Of a DNA stretch of 64,000 nt, positions 1 through 8,908 are shown piece by piece. The stretch lies in the NCBI GenBank assembly GCA_027587225.1, contig JAPDDQ010000010.1:109690-173689 (forward strand). The letters are read 5' to 3'. The notes below the pieces were generated by a model. The model was not told the DNA's origin and did no database searches. It was given only the letters and a program-made list of their open reading frames with translations. The translations under genes were made by a program, and so were the position numbers. The stretch is from Solirubrobacter taibaiensis. Its GTDB lineage: Bacteria > Actinomycetota > Thermoleophilia > Solirubrobacterales > Solirubrobacteraceae. Positions within the stretch are counted from its first letter, which is position 1. Each line of letters starts with the position of its first letter.

Positions 1-488
1 TCGTCGTGGCGCGCCAGCTTCCAAGCCGTGTAGAGCAGCAGCAGGCCGAAGAAGTAGAAGGTGATGTGGAACGCGTCCAGCAACGCCGCGCCGAGCAGGA
101 TGAAGATCAGGCGCAGGAAGAGCGCGAGCATGATCCCCCACGCGAGCACTCTGGCCTGCGCCTGCAATCCGGGCACGGCGAAGTAGCTCAGGATCACCGC
201 GAAGACGAAGATGTTGTCGAGCGACAGTGAGCGCTCGAGCAGGTAACCGGCGTAGAACTGCGAGCCGGCGTCCGAGCCCTGCCAGGCCCAGAAGAACACG
301 CCGAACAACAGCGCGATCGCGATCCAGCCGATCGACCAGATGGTGTTCTCGCGCACGCTGGGCACGTGGCCGCGTGCATAGATCACGAGGTCGAAGATCG
401 CCATCACGGTGATGAGGACGGCGAGGCCGGCCCACGTCGCGATGTTGATGTCCAGGTTCAGTGCGTCAGCAGAGGTTGCAGCAAACAA
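1..488 (-). CDS. TerC/Alx-family integral membrane protein (5' part; gene runs off the window)
   Basis: Reading the minus strand from a TTG at 488 gives an uninterrupted hydrophobic protein of about 162 residues that runs off position 1. It shows the TerC-family signature SLDNIFVFAVI in the second membrane region, preceded by an SVRENTIWS-type loop and followed by further transmembrane helices. TerC/Alx proteins are membrane proteins linked to metal ion (manganese, tellurite) homeostasis. The TTG is chosen because GGAGAAGGA lies about 5 nt upstream and no ATG or GTG precedes the conserved region. It is the last gene of the minus-strand block, 75 bp after bioF. The C-terminal half is not visible. 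Confidence 0.85.
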   Translation of the reverse strand, partial: MFAATSADALNLDINIATWAGLAVLITVMAIFDLVIYARGHVPSVRENTIWSIGWIAIALLFGVFFWAWQGSDAGSQFYAGYLLERSLSLDNIFVFAVILSYFAVPGLQAQARVLAWGIMLALFLRLIFILLGAALLDAFHITFYFFGLLLLYTAWKLARHD

Positions 489-563
489 CGAAGGTCCTTC
501 TCCGAGAAATGGTTGGGAGAAGGTTTCGTCCGCCGAGCTGGGGATCGGCCGATGGCGCCGGGC

Positions 564-1676
564 CTATTGGCCGTGCTGACGAACGCCACCCGTAGGGACT
601 ACTTCCCTTCGCCGGACACGATAGCTCATGGTGCTCTCACCGAGCATTGCTAGGGCGCCCGGATCGTGCGCCGCGGTGGCCACCGCGCGCAACCGGGAAG
701 TCCCGTCCGGAACGGTCGGAGGCCGGATGGCCTGGACGAACACGCCTTCCTCCAGAGCGGCCTCGCACAACGCCATGGCGTCATCGGCGTCACCCACGAC
801 CAGTGGCACGATCGGCATGTCCGAGATCTCGACCCCGAGCGCCTCCCGCAGCACCCGCGCGTTCGCGTGCAGCCGGCCCACCAGCTCCGCATCCATCAGG
901 TCGAGCGCCTTCAACGCCGCCCCGATCGAGGGCGGCGGGAGCGCGGTCGAGTAGATCAGCGTCCGCGCGCGGTTCACCAGGTAGTCCGCGATCTCGCGCG
1001 AGCAGCAGACGAACGCCCCGTAGGAACCCAATGCCTTCCCCAACGTGCCGACGGTGACGACGTGCTCCTGGAGGCCCAGTTGATGCACGAGCCCTCGGCC
1101 CTCGGGCCCGATCACGCCCGTCGCGTGCGCCTCGTCGACGATCACCCGCGCGCCCGTCTCCACCAGTGCGCGCAGATCCGCCACGTCACCGTCCATCGAG
1201 AAGACGGCGTCGGTGACGATCACATCGGCGCCCACCGGGATCTCTCCGTGCGCGTAGACCTGCGTCTGCGCCCGCGCGAGCCGGCAGCCGTCGATGATCG
1301 ACGCGTGATTGAGCGCGTCCGACGCGACCACGCCGTCCGTCGCCAGCGCGGCGACCACGCCGGTGTTGGCGAGGTAACCCGACCCGAACAGCACGCACGC
1401 CTCGGTGCCCTTCAGCTCCGCCAGCCGCTCCTCGAGCTCACGGTGGATGGACATGTGGCCGGAGACCAGCTGCGAGGAACCGGCCCCGGCACCCCACCGC
1501 AAAGCCGTTTCGGCTGCGGCCTGCGCCACGCGCGGATCACCCGCCAGCCCGAGGTAGTCGTTCGAGCACAGCAGCATCACCTCGCGGCCGTCCAAAGTCA
1601 CGCTCGGCCCCTGCGCGGACTCGATCTCGCGCAGGAAACGCCGCAGCGACGGCTCTACGCCGGGCAGCGGACGCAT
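564..1676 (-). CDS. bioF: 8-amino-7-oxononanoate synthase (KAPA synthase)
   Basis: This PLP enzyme condenses pimeloyl thioester with L-alanine to give 8-amino-7-oxononanoate, the first step of the biotin ring pathway. The 370-aa product has family hallmarks: SNDYLGLAGDP near the N-terminus, DEAHATGVIG, and the PLP-lysine region TVGTLGKALGSYGAF. The start is the ATG at 1676, which gives [10 protein letters not shown] followed by the usual N-terminal helix; an upstream in-frame ATG would add about 30 low-complexity residues. The start overlaps the end of the bsaP frame by 22 bp, indicating translational coupling in the bioA-D-B-bsaP-F operon. Length is normal for the family. Confidence 0.93.
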   Translation of the reverse strand: MRPLPGVEPSLRRFLREIESAQGPSVTLDGREVMLLCSNDYLGLAGDPRVAQAAAETALRWGAGAGSSQLVSGHMSIHRELEERLAELKGTEACVLFGSGYLANTGVVAALATDGVVASDALNHASIIDGCRLARAQTQVYAHGEIPVGADVIVTDAVFSMDGDVADLRALVETGARVIVDEAHATGVIGPEGRGLVHQLGLQEHVVTVGTLGKALGSYGAFVCCSREIADYLVNRARTLIYSTALPPPSIGAALKALDLMDAELVGRLHANARVLREALGVEISDMPIVPLVVGDADDAMALCEAALEEGVFVQAIRPPTVPDGTSRLRAVATAAHDPGALAMLGESTMSYRVRRREVVPTGGVRQHGQ

Positions 1677-1822
1677 TCGGCCCTCACGCCCGTCGGGAGC
1701 ACCTGCACCTTCAGCTTGCGACCGCAGCTCGTGCACCAGCGCGGCGGGTCCAGCGCGCGCACGCACGACTCATGGCCCGCCTCCTCCACCGTTCTCCCGC
1801 ACCCGGGGCAGAACCCGCTCAC
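1655..1822 (-). CDS. bsaP: biotin synthase auxiliary protein BsaP (small zinc-ribbon protein)
   Basis: A 55-aa frame lies between bioB and bioF. Its GTG start (1822) overlaps the bioB TGA as GTGA, and its end overlaps the bioF start by 22 bp. The protein is cysteine rich, with FCPGCGR near the N-terminus, [20 protein letters not shown] in the centre and ECVRCPA at the C-terminus, so two CxxC knuckles plus single cysteines. This matches the short actinobacterial proteins encoded directly after bioB and known as BsaP, which are needed for function of the actinobacterial type of biotin synthase. Position, size and cysteine pattern support the call; the exact role here is inferred from the family. 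Confidence 0.8.
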   Translation of the reverse strand: MSGFCPGCGRTVEEAGHESCVRALDPPRWCTSCGRKLKVQVLPTGVRAECVRCPA

Positions 1823-2808
1823 AGCGCCTTCGAGAACTCCTTCACCGGCATGCTCAGCTCGGCGAGCAGGTCGAGGTCCTCCTGCGGGGAGCGACCCAAC
1901 GTGGTCAGATAGTTGCCGACGATCACCGCGTTGATCCCGCCGACCATGCCTTGGCGCGCGCCCAGGTCGCCCAGCGTGAGCTCCCGCCCGCCCGCGAAGC
2001 GCAGGATCGTGCGTGGGAGCGCCAGCCGGAACGCCGCGATCGTCCGCAGCGCATCCATCGCCGGCACCGGCTCGAACTGCGCGAACGGCGTGCCCGGACG
2101 CGGGTCGAGGAAGTTCAGCGGCACCTCGTGGGGGTCGATCTCGGCGAACTGCGCGGCCAGCTCGGCGCGCTGCTCCAGGGACTCGCCCATGCCGATGATC
2201 CCGCCGCAGCAGACCTCCATGCCCATCTCGCGCACGAGCTGCAGCGTCTCCCGGCGCTCCTCCCACGTGTGTGTGGTGACGACGTTGCCGAAGTGCGAAC
2301 GGGCCGTCTCGAGGTTGTGGTTGTAGCGGTGCACGCCGAGGTCGCGCAGCTCCTCGCCCTGCTCGCGCGTGAGGATCCCGAGCGAGCACGCGACGTTGAT
2401 GTCGACGTTCTCGGTGATGGCGATCACGCCCTCGCGTACCTGCTCCATCAGCCGCTTGTCCGGGCCCCGGACCGCCGCCACGATGCAGAACTCGGTCGCG
2501 CCCGTCGCCGCCGTTTCTCGCGCTGCCTCCACCAAGGACGGGATGTCCAACCGCACCGCCCGCACGGGCGTCTCGAACCGCCCGGACTGGCTGCAGAAGT
2601 GGCAGTCCTCAGGGCAGCCGCCCGTCTTGATGGACACGATCCCCTCGATCTCCACCTCCGGCCCGCACCAGCGCATGCGGACCTCGTGGGCGAGCTCCAG
2701 CGCGTCGTCCACGCGCTCGTCCGGGAGCTGGAGCACCTCGAGCGTCTGCGCCTCGTCGAGGCCGACGCCCCGCTCCAACACTTGCTCGCGGGCGATGTCG
2801 AGAATCAT
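1819..2808 (-). CDS. bioB: biotin synthase (radical SAM)
   Basis: BioB inserts sulfur into dethiobiotin to form biotin. The 329-aa protein carries the radical-SAM cluster motif CPEDCHFC (CxxxCxxC) in [13 protein letters not shown], followed by the family motifs YNHNLETA and the GGIIGMGES glycine stretch. The ATG at 2808 ([11 protein letters not shown]) is chosen because upstream in-frame sequence overlaps bioD and is arginine-rich shadow coding. It overlaps the bioD 3' end by 4 bp and the bsaP start by 4 bp. Pairing with BsaP fits the actinobacterial type of BioB. Confidence 0.95.
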   Translation of the reverse strand: MILDIAREQVLERGVGLDEAQTLEVLQLPDERVDDALELAHEVRMRWCGPEVEIEGIVSIKTGGCPEDCHFCSQSGRFETPVRAVRLDIPSLVEAARETAATGATEFCIVAAVRGPDKRLMEQVREGVIAITENVDINVACSLGILTREQGEELRDLGVHRYNHNLETARSHFGNVVTTHTWEERRETLQLVREMGMEVCCGGIIGMGESLEQRAELAAQFAEIDPHEVPLNFLDPRPGTPFAQFEPVPAMDALRTIAAFRLALPRTILRFAGGRELTLGDLGARQGMVGGINAVIVGNYLTTLGRSPQEDLDLLAELSMPVKEFSKAL

Positions 2809-3389
2809 TCGGGCTCCATGGTCGTGAATTCTCCCTCGCGAATCCTCCCGAGGACAGGCGCGATCTGGGTGAGGTCTTCCAGGTTGCACTGCGCGGCCAG
2901 ATCGGGGTCGCGCGGCCAGGAGCCGATCATGATCCCGAGGCACGTCACGCCGCGGCGCTTGATCGCCTCGACCGTGAGCGCGGTGTGGTTGAGCGTGCCG
3001 AGACCCGCCCGGGCGACGACGATCATCGGCGCCTTCAGCAGCGCGGCGACGTCCAGGATCGTGCCGCCCTCGTCGTCGAAACGCACGAGCAGCCCGCCGG
3101 CGCCCTCGATGATCACGAGGTCGTGGTTGAGCGTGCCCACGAACTCGACGACCTGTTTCGGCGTCACGGGCGGGAGGCCGGCGCGGCGGGCGGCCGTCGC
3201 GGGGGCGAGCGGCTCGGGGTAGCGGGCGAGCGTGAACACCTCGGCGCCGGAGAGCTTCGCCACGGTCGCCGCGTCGTCGTCATCGCCCGTCTGGGTGGGC
3301 TTGACGTAGGCGGCGCCCGGCCGGGCGAGCGCGGCGGACACGATCGTCTTGCCGACGCCGGTGTCGGTTCCGGTCACGACGAGCCTCAT
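2805..3389 (-). CDS. bioD: dethiobiotin synthetase
   Basis: BioD closes the ureido ring of biotin using ATP and CO2. The 194-aa product begins [15 protein letters not shown], the BioD P-loop, and has KPTQTG and the EGAGGLLV motif near residue 100. The ATG at 3389 places the P-loop at the very N-terminus, as is usual for the family; longer frames read into bioA. It overlaps the bioA stop and the bioB start by 4 bp each. At 194 aa it is slightly shorter than many BioD proteins. Confidence 0.94.
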   Translation of the reverse strand: MRLVVTGTDTGVGKTIVSAALARPGAAYVKPTQTGDDDDAATVAKLSGAEVFTLARYPEPLAPATAARRAGLPPVTPKQVVEFVGTLNHDLVIIEGAGGLLVRFDDEGGTILDVAALLKAPMIVVARAGLGTLNHTALTVEAIKRRGVTCLGIMIGSWPRDPDLAAQCNLEDLTQIAPVLGRIREGEFTTMEPE

Positions 3390-4597
3390 CCGGCCGCCGC
3401 TCCCGCAATCGCCGCGGCGCAGATGCGCGCGATGTCGTCGTCGTCGGTCACGTATGGGGGCATCGTGTACACGAGGTCGCGGAACGGGCGCAGCCATACG
3501 CCGTGCTCGACCGCCGCCCGGGTGGCCGCGACCCCGTCGATCGGGTGGTCGAGCTGGATCACGCCGATCGCGCCCTTCACCCGCACATCTTTGACGCCGG
3601 GGAGCTCCCGCGCCGCCTCCAGCCCCTGCAATCCGCGTTCGATCCGAGCCACATCAGCCTCCCAGCTGCCGTCTTCGAGCAACCCGGTCGAAGCAAGCGC
3701 GGCCGACACCGCCAGCGGGTTGCCCATGAAGGTCGGGCCGTGCATCAGCGGTCCGTCGATCCGCTCCGCCAGTTCCGCTCGGCACAGCGTTGCCGCGAGC
3801 GTCATGTACCCGCCCGTGAGCGCCTTCCCGAGGCACAGCACGTCGGCCAGCTCGGCTGCCGCGAACAGCGTGCCTGTCCGCCCGAAGCCGGTCGCGATCT
3901 CGTCCAGGATGAGCGGCACGCCGTGCTCGTCGCACAGGTCGCGCAGGAGCTGCACGCACTCGCGCGGGTGAAAGCGCATCCCGCCCGCGCCCTGCACGAT
4001 CGGCTCCACGATCACGCCGGCGAGCTCATGCTCCTCGAACAGCGCGCGTACGGCCGCTTCCCACTCCGGCGTCCACTCGGGGAGCGGCGCGAAGACGTGC
4101 TCGGCCAGCGATCCCTGCCACATCGAGTGCATCCCGCCGTCCGGGTCGCACACCGCCATCGCCCCGAACGTGTCGCCGTGGTAGCCGCCGCGCCACGTCA
4201 GCAGCTGCCGGCGCTCACCGTGCCAGGACTGCAGGACGAGCTTGATGGCGACTTCGACCGAGACGCTTCCGCTGTCCGCGAAGAACACGTGGTCCAGCCC
4301 GGTCCAGTCCGTCAGGCGCTCCGCGAGGCGGATCGCCGGCTCGTGCGTGAGCCCGCCGAACATCACGTGGGACATGCGGCCCAGCTGCTCGGTGATCGCG
4401 GCGTCGATGGTCGGATGGCGGTAGCCGTGGATCGCGCACCACCAGCTCGCCATGCCGTCGACCAGTTCCCGCCCGTCGGCCAGCGTCAGCCGCACGCCCT
4501 GCGCCGACACCACCGGCAGCGGGGGCGCGGCGGCGGGCATCGGCCCGTACGGGTGCCAGATCCGCGTGCGGTCCAGCTCGAGCAGCTCGGCGTTCAC
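3386..4597 (-). CDS. bioA: adenosylmethionine-8-amino-7-oxononanoate aminotransferase
   Basis: This PLP aminotransferase converts KAPA to DAPA using S-adenosylmethionine as amino donor. The sequence shows [10 protein letters not shown] at the N-terminus, [21 protein letters not shown], the PLP-lysine region [12 protein letters not shown] and [11 protein letters not shown]. The start is a GTG at 4597 or the TTG one codon upstream at 4600; an AGGG lies at suitable distance from both. It is the first gene of the biotin operon, separated by about 10 bp from the metallophosphoesterase gene upstream, so it may be transcribed with that gene. Confidence 0.93.
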   Translation of the reverse strand: MNAELLELDRTRIWHPYGPMPAAAPPLPVVSAQGVRLTLADGRELVDGMASWWCAIHGYRHPTIDAAITEQLGRMSHVMFGGLTHEPAIRLAERLTDWTGLDHVFFADSGSVSVEVAIKLVLQSWHGERRQLLTWRGGYHGDTFGAMAVCDPDGGMHSMWQGSLAEHVFAPLPEWTPEWEAAVRALFEEHELAGVIVEPIVQGAGGMRFHPRECVQLLRDLCDEHGVPLILDEIATGFGRTGTLFAAAELADVLCLGKALTGGYMTLAATLCRAELAERIDGPLMHGPTFMGNPLAVSAALASTGLLEDGSWEADVARIERGLQGLEAARELPGVKDVRVKGAIGVIQLDHPIDGVAATRAAVEHGVWLRPFRDLVYTMPPYVTDDDDIARICAAAIAGAAAG

Positions 4598-4607
4598 CAA
4601 GCCGACC

Positions 4608-6149
4608 CTATCGAGTCGTTTCCGGCTCCAAGATCTCGCGGCGCGCTTCGGAGTTGCCCGTGCCGGGGTCGATCGACACGAGGTCGGCCGCCAGCGGCTG
4701 GAACGCCGGCTCGGTCGTGAACACGAAGCGCGCCAGGCTGAGGGACGTGCTCTCCGCCAGGTTGCCCGTGCCCCCGGCGCCGATGCTGCCGCCGTTGAGG
4801 ACGGTCACGCCCGGGTCCTTCTCCAGCCCGGTCTTGTGCGTGTGGCCCACGAAGAAGACGAGCGGGCTCTGCGGTGGGTCGTCTTCGAGTACCTGCAGGG
4901 CGGTGGTGAGCAGCCCGGGCTCGTGGACCATCACGACGTCAACCTTGCCGATCAGCGGGCGCAGCCACTGCAGGAACGTCTCCTGCATGCCCGGTTGCGG
5001 CGCGTTGTCGAAGCGATCGGCGTACGAGTCGGCGCTCTTGCGCTCGAACGGGTCGTCGTAGCCCGCCACGCGCAGGCCCGCGATCTTGTTGATCACCGGC
5101 CCGTAGGTGCCATCCGCCTTCAGCCGGCCGCGGCGGGTGAGGACGATCGCGCCCTCCTTCGCCAGCTCCCGGCTCAGGTAATCGCTGTCGTGGTTGCCGG
5201 ACACGAACACGAACGGGTCGCCCATGTGCGCGACGCGCCGGACGAGGTTCGTCTCCAGCGGCGAGCCGCGGTCCGTCAGGTCGCCGACGAAGAACAGCGG
5301 CCCGTCGCCCGCGGCGCGCTCGAGCACGCCCAGCGCGACGGCGTTGTTGTGCAGGTCGGAGGCGACCGTGATCGTCGGCTGGCCGGCGAGGCTCTCCCGG
5401 CGCCCGGGCTCGATCACGAGGCGCGCGAGGCCGACGAGCTGCGCGTCGAGTTCCTGATCCAGCACACCCGGCGTGCGCTGCGCCGCCTCGACCGCTTCCA
5501 GCGCGCGCGGGATGTCCGGGCCGTGGGCGTAGTACTGCGGGTTGGAGATCTCGCCGCGGGGCGGGATGAGCAGCGCCAGCGCGACGCCGATCCCGACGGA
5601 CACGATGATTGCGGTCGGCGCCGTCCAGCGCAGCCGCGGGACCCGGCTGCGGATGGCGAACGCGACCAACAGGCCGAGTGCCGCGCCGGAGAGGACCGTC
5701 AGCGCGATCAGCCGCATGAGGTAGGTGGTGAGCGCTTGTTCGGCCTCCGCGCGGACCTTGTCGATGTCGAGCGACTGGCCCTGGGCGAGCCCCGTCGCCA
5801 CGCCTCTGTTGACGGTTTGCAGGTCCACGCGCACGCGGATCGGCGCGCGGATCGCCTCAAAACGCGCACCCCAGTCCACCAGCGGGACGTACACGTCGAG
5901 CGCGCCGCGATGCCCGGGGGAGACCGACATCCGGATCTCGCCCACCGAGAGCGTCGAGCTCTGGTGATACGCCGCCAGAGGCAGATACGCGCCCGCGCCC
6001 GTGGCGAGGACGACGAGGAAGATCGAAAGCGCCCGCCGGAGGTAGGTGATCAGGCGGCTTTTCAGATCTCGCCGCGCCCACATCGGCGGGGGTCCGTCGT
6101 CGTCGGGGAACTGCTCGTCTTGCCGCGGTCGGTCAAGAACACTCGCCAT
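4608..6149 (-). CDS. membrane-anchored metallophosphoesterase
   Basis: A 513-aa protein with a cytoplasmic N-terminus, a transmembrane segment near residues 38-60, an extracytoplasmic domain of about 85 residues, then two more membrane segments (about 140-165 and 175-195). A C-terminal calcineurin-like phosphoesterase domain has all metal-binding blocks visible: SDLHNN, GDLTDRG, GNHDSDY, VMVHEPG and GHTHKTG. The substrate cannot be told from sequence. It sits 8-10 bp upstream of bioA and 23 bp after the acetyltransferase gene on the same strand, so co-transcription with the biotin genes is likely, though no direct biotin role is apparent. Confidence 0.85.
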   Translation of the reverse strand: MASVLDRPRQDEQFPDDDGPPPMWARRDLKSRLITYLRRALSIFLVVLATGAGAYLPLAAYHQSSTLSVGEIRMSVSPGHRGALDVYVPLVDWGARFEAIRAPIRVRVDLQTVNRGVATGLAQGQSLDIDKVRAEAEQALTTYLMRLIALTVLSGAALGLLVAFAIRSRVPRLRWTAPTAIIVSVGIGVALALLIPPRGEISNPQYYAHGPDIPRALEAVEAAQRTPGVLDQELDAQLVGLARLVIEPGRRESLAGQPTITVASDLHNNAVALGVLERAAGDGPLFFVGDLTDRGSPLETNLVRRVAHMGDPFVFVSGNHDSDYLSRELAKEGAIVLTRRGRLKADGTYGPVINKIAGLRVAGYDDPFERKSADSYADRFDNAPQPGMQETFLQWLRPLIGKVDVVMVHEPGLLTTALQVLEDDPPQSPLVFFVGHTHKTGLEKDPGVTVLNGGSIGAGGTGNLAESTSLSLARFVFTTEPAFQPLAADLVSIDPGTGNSEARREILEPETTR

Positions 6150-6172
6150 ACCGTCCTAACTAACGTAGGACG

Positions 6173-6928
6173 TCAGCGCCGCCGTTCCCACAATTCCATC
6201 GGACAGAGGCGTCTTAAGCCCAGCTGTTGGTACAGACGTTCCCCTAGTTCTGTGGCCTGCAGCGTGATAGTGCCGAGGTTGTGGCGCTCGGCGTCGGCGA
6301 GGGCGCTGCGCATGACCTGGGTCGCGAGACCTTGTCGTCTCGCTTTCGGCACGGTCGCCACGAAGGAGACGCCGCAGTCCTCGCCGTGGTGCAACGCCAG
6401 CGCGACGGCGGCGGGCGCGCCGTTCAGCTCGGCCCGGTACCCGCGCAGCGTGCCCTCCTCGAGCGTGGAGAGCGTGCGCTCCAGGCGGCTGTCGACGTTC
6501 CCATAGGCCAGGTCGTTGACGTGGCCGACGACGCGCAGGTCAGCGTTTGGACTCGGGTTCGCGGTGGTCAGGTCGATCTTGAGGTCTTGGAGCGCTGCAC
6601 CCATGCCGGGGGAGGCGGACGCGATCGCCATCCCCGCGTTCCTGAGCTCGGACGTGACCCCGCGTGCGCTGCCGTCGACCCAGATCGCCCAGCGCCGAAC
6701 CCCCGCATCGCCGTACCGGACTTCCAGCTCGTCGAGGAAGTGCAGTGCGGAGTCGGGTTTGAGCGCTACGGCGGCGTTCAAGGCCGGCGAATCGGGGGCG
6801 CTCGGAACCACCGACGCCATCAGTCCGTCGCGATGGAGCACGAAGCCGTTCTTGGCCGATCCACCCAGGAGCGTCTGCAGGCCGGCGAAGCCTTCCCACA
6901 GGCGGCGTTTGAGCTCCGCGTCGTCCAT
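6173..6928 (-). CDS. GNAT-family N-acetyltransferase
   Basis: A 251-aa protein with a C-terminal GNAT domain. The acetyl-CoA-binding motif A appears as VSFVATVPKARRQGLATQVM (R/QxxGxA type), followed by a helix and the terminal LYQQLGLRRLCPMELW, typical of GNAT folds (the YxxLGF-like element). The N-terminal half resembles the substrate-binding part of double-GNAT proteins but is not diagnostic. It is the first gene of the minus-strand block leading into the phosphoesterase and biotin genes. The acceptor substrate is unknown. Confidence 0.8.
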   Translation of the reverse strand: MDDAELKRRLWEGFAGLQTLLGGSAKNGFVLHRDGLMASVVPSAPDSPALNAAVALKPDSALHFLDELEVRYGDAGVRRWAIWVDGSARGVTSELRNAGMAIASASPGMGAALQDLKIDLTTANPSPNADLRVVGHVNDLAYGNVDSRLERTLSTLEEGTLRGYRAELNGAPAAVALALHHGEDCGVSFVATVPKARRQGLATQVMRSALADAERHNLGTITLQATELGERLYQQLGLRRLCPMELWERRR

Positions 6929-6950
6929 TAGTCGCGGACCCTAGCGGCGG

Positions 6951-6978
6951 AGCCGAGTCCGGGGGAGTGGACTCGGCT
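6951..6978. promoter_or_regulatory. perfect 10-bp inverted repeat between divergent genes
   Basis: The arms AGCCGAGTCC (6951-6960) and GGACTCGGCT (6969-6978) are perfect complements around an 8-nt G-rich loop. They lie 23 bp upstream of the acetyltransferase start in the 306-bp interval (6929-7234) that separates it from the divergent dehydratase gene. Being upstream of both genes it is not an obvious terminator. It could be an operator or a 5'-leader hairpin. I see no other structure in this interval. Confidence 0.5.
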
Positions 6979-7234
6979 CGCGCTGCAGGGAGGATCTAGA
7001 AGATGAGTGCGCTCAGCTGGTCAGGCTGATGCGCCCGCGTCGACCGCCGGAAGGGGAGCATTGGCGGCCGCGGCGTGGCTGGAGAGCGGGGAGGAGGTTC
7101 GCTTCAGCACGAGACGTAGCTTGGCTTCTGGGGACTCGTCTCACGGTCGTGTCCGCCTGTCTCTTCCGGTGCGGCTAGCTCGACATGCGGTGCTGGTGGT
7201 ACCGCTCGCGTGTGCCCGTGACACGATGTTGCCG

Positions 7235-8908
7235 ATGCGCAGCCACCGGTGGTTCGGCGTCAACGACCTGCGTTCCTTCGGGCATCGCTCCCGGACCCTG
7301 CAGATGGGCTACGACCGCGAGGACTTCGCCGGCAAGCCGGTGATCGCGGTGGTCAACACGTGGAGCGAGATCAACCCGTGCCACACCCACCTGAGAGATC
7401 GAGCGGAGAGCGTCAAGCGCGGGGTCTGGCAGGCGGGAGGGTTCCCGTTGGAGGTCCCGGCGATCTCTTTGAGCGAGCCGTTCCAGAAGCCGAGCACGAT
7501 GCTCTATCGGAATTTGCTGGCGATGGAGACCGAAGAGCTGCTGCGGTCTTATCCGTTTGACGGAGCCGTGTTGCTGGGCGGCTGCGACAAGACGACACCC
7601 GCGTTGGTCATGGGCGCGATCTCGGCAGGGTTGCCGTTCATCTTCGTCCCGGCCGGGCCGATGTTGCGGGCCTCCTGGCGCGGCCAGACCCTCGGCTCGG
7701 GTTCGGATGTCTGGAAGTACTGGGACGAGCTCCGAGCCGGAGAAATCAGTCAGGAGGACTGGTCCTCCGCCGAGGAACGCATTGCGAGCTCACCGGGCCA
7801 CTGCATGACGATGGGCACGGCCTCGACGATGACCTCCGCGGTCGAGGCGTTGGGCTTGTCCCTGCCGGGCGCGGCGTCCATCCCGGCGGCGGACAGCGAT
7901 CACCCGCGGATGGCGGTCGCGTCGGGCCGCCGAATCGTCTCGCTGCCGCCACCACCCCTCTCGCTGGAGTCCTTTGAGAACGCCATCAAGGTCGTCCTGG
8001 CCCTAGGCGGCTCCACCAACGCGGTGATCCACCTCATCGCCATGGCAGGCCGAGCGGGCATCGACATCTCTCTACGGCATTTCGACGAGCTCTCCCGCGA
8101 AGTCCCGGTCCTCGCCAACCTGCGGCCGAGCGGCAAATACCTGATGCAGGACTTCTTCGAAGCCGGCGGCCTCCGCGCCCTCATGTCCCAGCTGGACCTG
8201 CACGACGTCCCGACCGTCTCTGGCTACTCGCTCCACGAGACCCTCGAAGACGCCACGGTCTACGACGACGACGTCATCCGCCCCCTCTCGAACCCCGTGA
8301 ATGATCAAGGCGGCCTGGCAATCCTCCACGGCACCCTCGCACCAGATGGAGCCGTCATCAAGCACTCGGCCGCTTCCCCGCACCTCCTCACCCACACGGG
8401 TCCGGCAGTGGTCTTCGAGGACTACGACGAGATGAACGCCCGCATCGACGACCCAGACCTCGACGTCACCCCCGACTCAGTACTCGTCCTCCGCAACTCG
8501 GGTCCGTTGGGTGGCCCGGGCATGCCCGAGTGGGGCATGCTCCCGATCCCCAAGAAGCTGCTCGAGCAGGGCGTCCGCGACATGGTCCGGATCAGCGACG
8601 CCCGCATGTCCGGCACCGCCTACGGCACCTGCGTCCTCCACGTCGCCCCCGAGTCCTTCGTCGGCGGCCCTCTCGCATTGGTGCGTACGGGCGATCTCAT
8701 CTCCCTGGACGTTCCGAACCGCCGTCTCGACCTCCAGGTCTCGCCCGACGTCCTGTCTTCCCGCCGCGACTCCTGGACTCCTCGCGAGTTCCCGGCCACC
8801 CGCGGCTACGCGAAGCTGTTCGCCGAGCACGTCACCCAGGCCCCCCAGGGCTGCGACTTCGACTTCCTCCACGGCGCCGGCGGCGTCCCCGAGCCCGCGA
8901 TCCATTGA
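7235..8908 (+). CDS. IlvD/Edd-family dehydratase (sugar-acid dehydratase, L-arabinonate dehydratase-like)
   Basis: A 557-aa iron-sulfur dehydratase. Cysteines of the cluster site are in INPCHTH, GGCDKTTPA and SPGHCMTMGTASTM. The N-terminus MRSHRWFGVNDLRSFGHRSR matches the pentonate/hexonate dehydratase branch rather than classical dihydroxyacid dehydratase (IlvD). The reaction would be removal of water from a sugar acid to give a 2-keto-3-deoxy acid. The ATG at 7235 (or the one at 7226) is preferred; a longer in-frame extension to 7007 looks non-coding. The stop overlaps the next gene's TTG start (TTGA), so the two are coupled. The substrate is uncertain. Confidence 0.85.
   Translation: MRSHRWFGVNDLRSFGHRSRTLQMGYDREDFAGKPVIAVVNTWSEINPCHTHLRDRAESVKRGVWQAGGFPLEVPAISLSEPFQKPSTMLYRNLLAMETEELLRSYPFDGAVLLGGCDKTTPALVMGAISAGLPFIFVPAGPMLRASWRGQTLGSGSDVWKYWDELRAGEISQEDWSSAEERIASSPGHCMTMGTASTMTSAVEALGLSLPGAASIPAADSDHPRMAVASGRRIVSLPPPPLSLESFENAIKVVLALGGSTNAVIHLIAMAGRAGIDISLRHFDELSREVPVLANLRPSGKYLMQDFFEAGGLRALMSQLDLHDVPTVSGYSLHETLEDATVYDDDVIRPLSNPVNDQGGLAILHGTLAPDGAVIKHSAASPHLLTHTGPAVVFEDYDEMNARIDDPDLDVTPDSVLVLRNSGPLGGPGMPEWGMLPIPKKLLEQGVRDMVRISDARMSGTAYGTCVLHVAPESFVGGPLALVRTGDLISLDVPNRRLDLQVSPDVLSSRRDSWTPREFPATRGYAKLFAEHVTQAPQGCDFDFLHGAGGVPEPAIH

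Noticed and set aside
4452..6506. 684-codon plus-strand frame opposite the metallophosphoesterase
   Set aside because: Arg/His-rich shadow; the minus strand has all phosphoesterase motifs.
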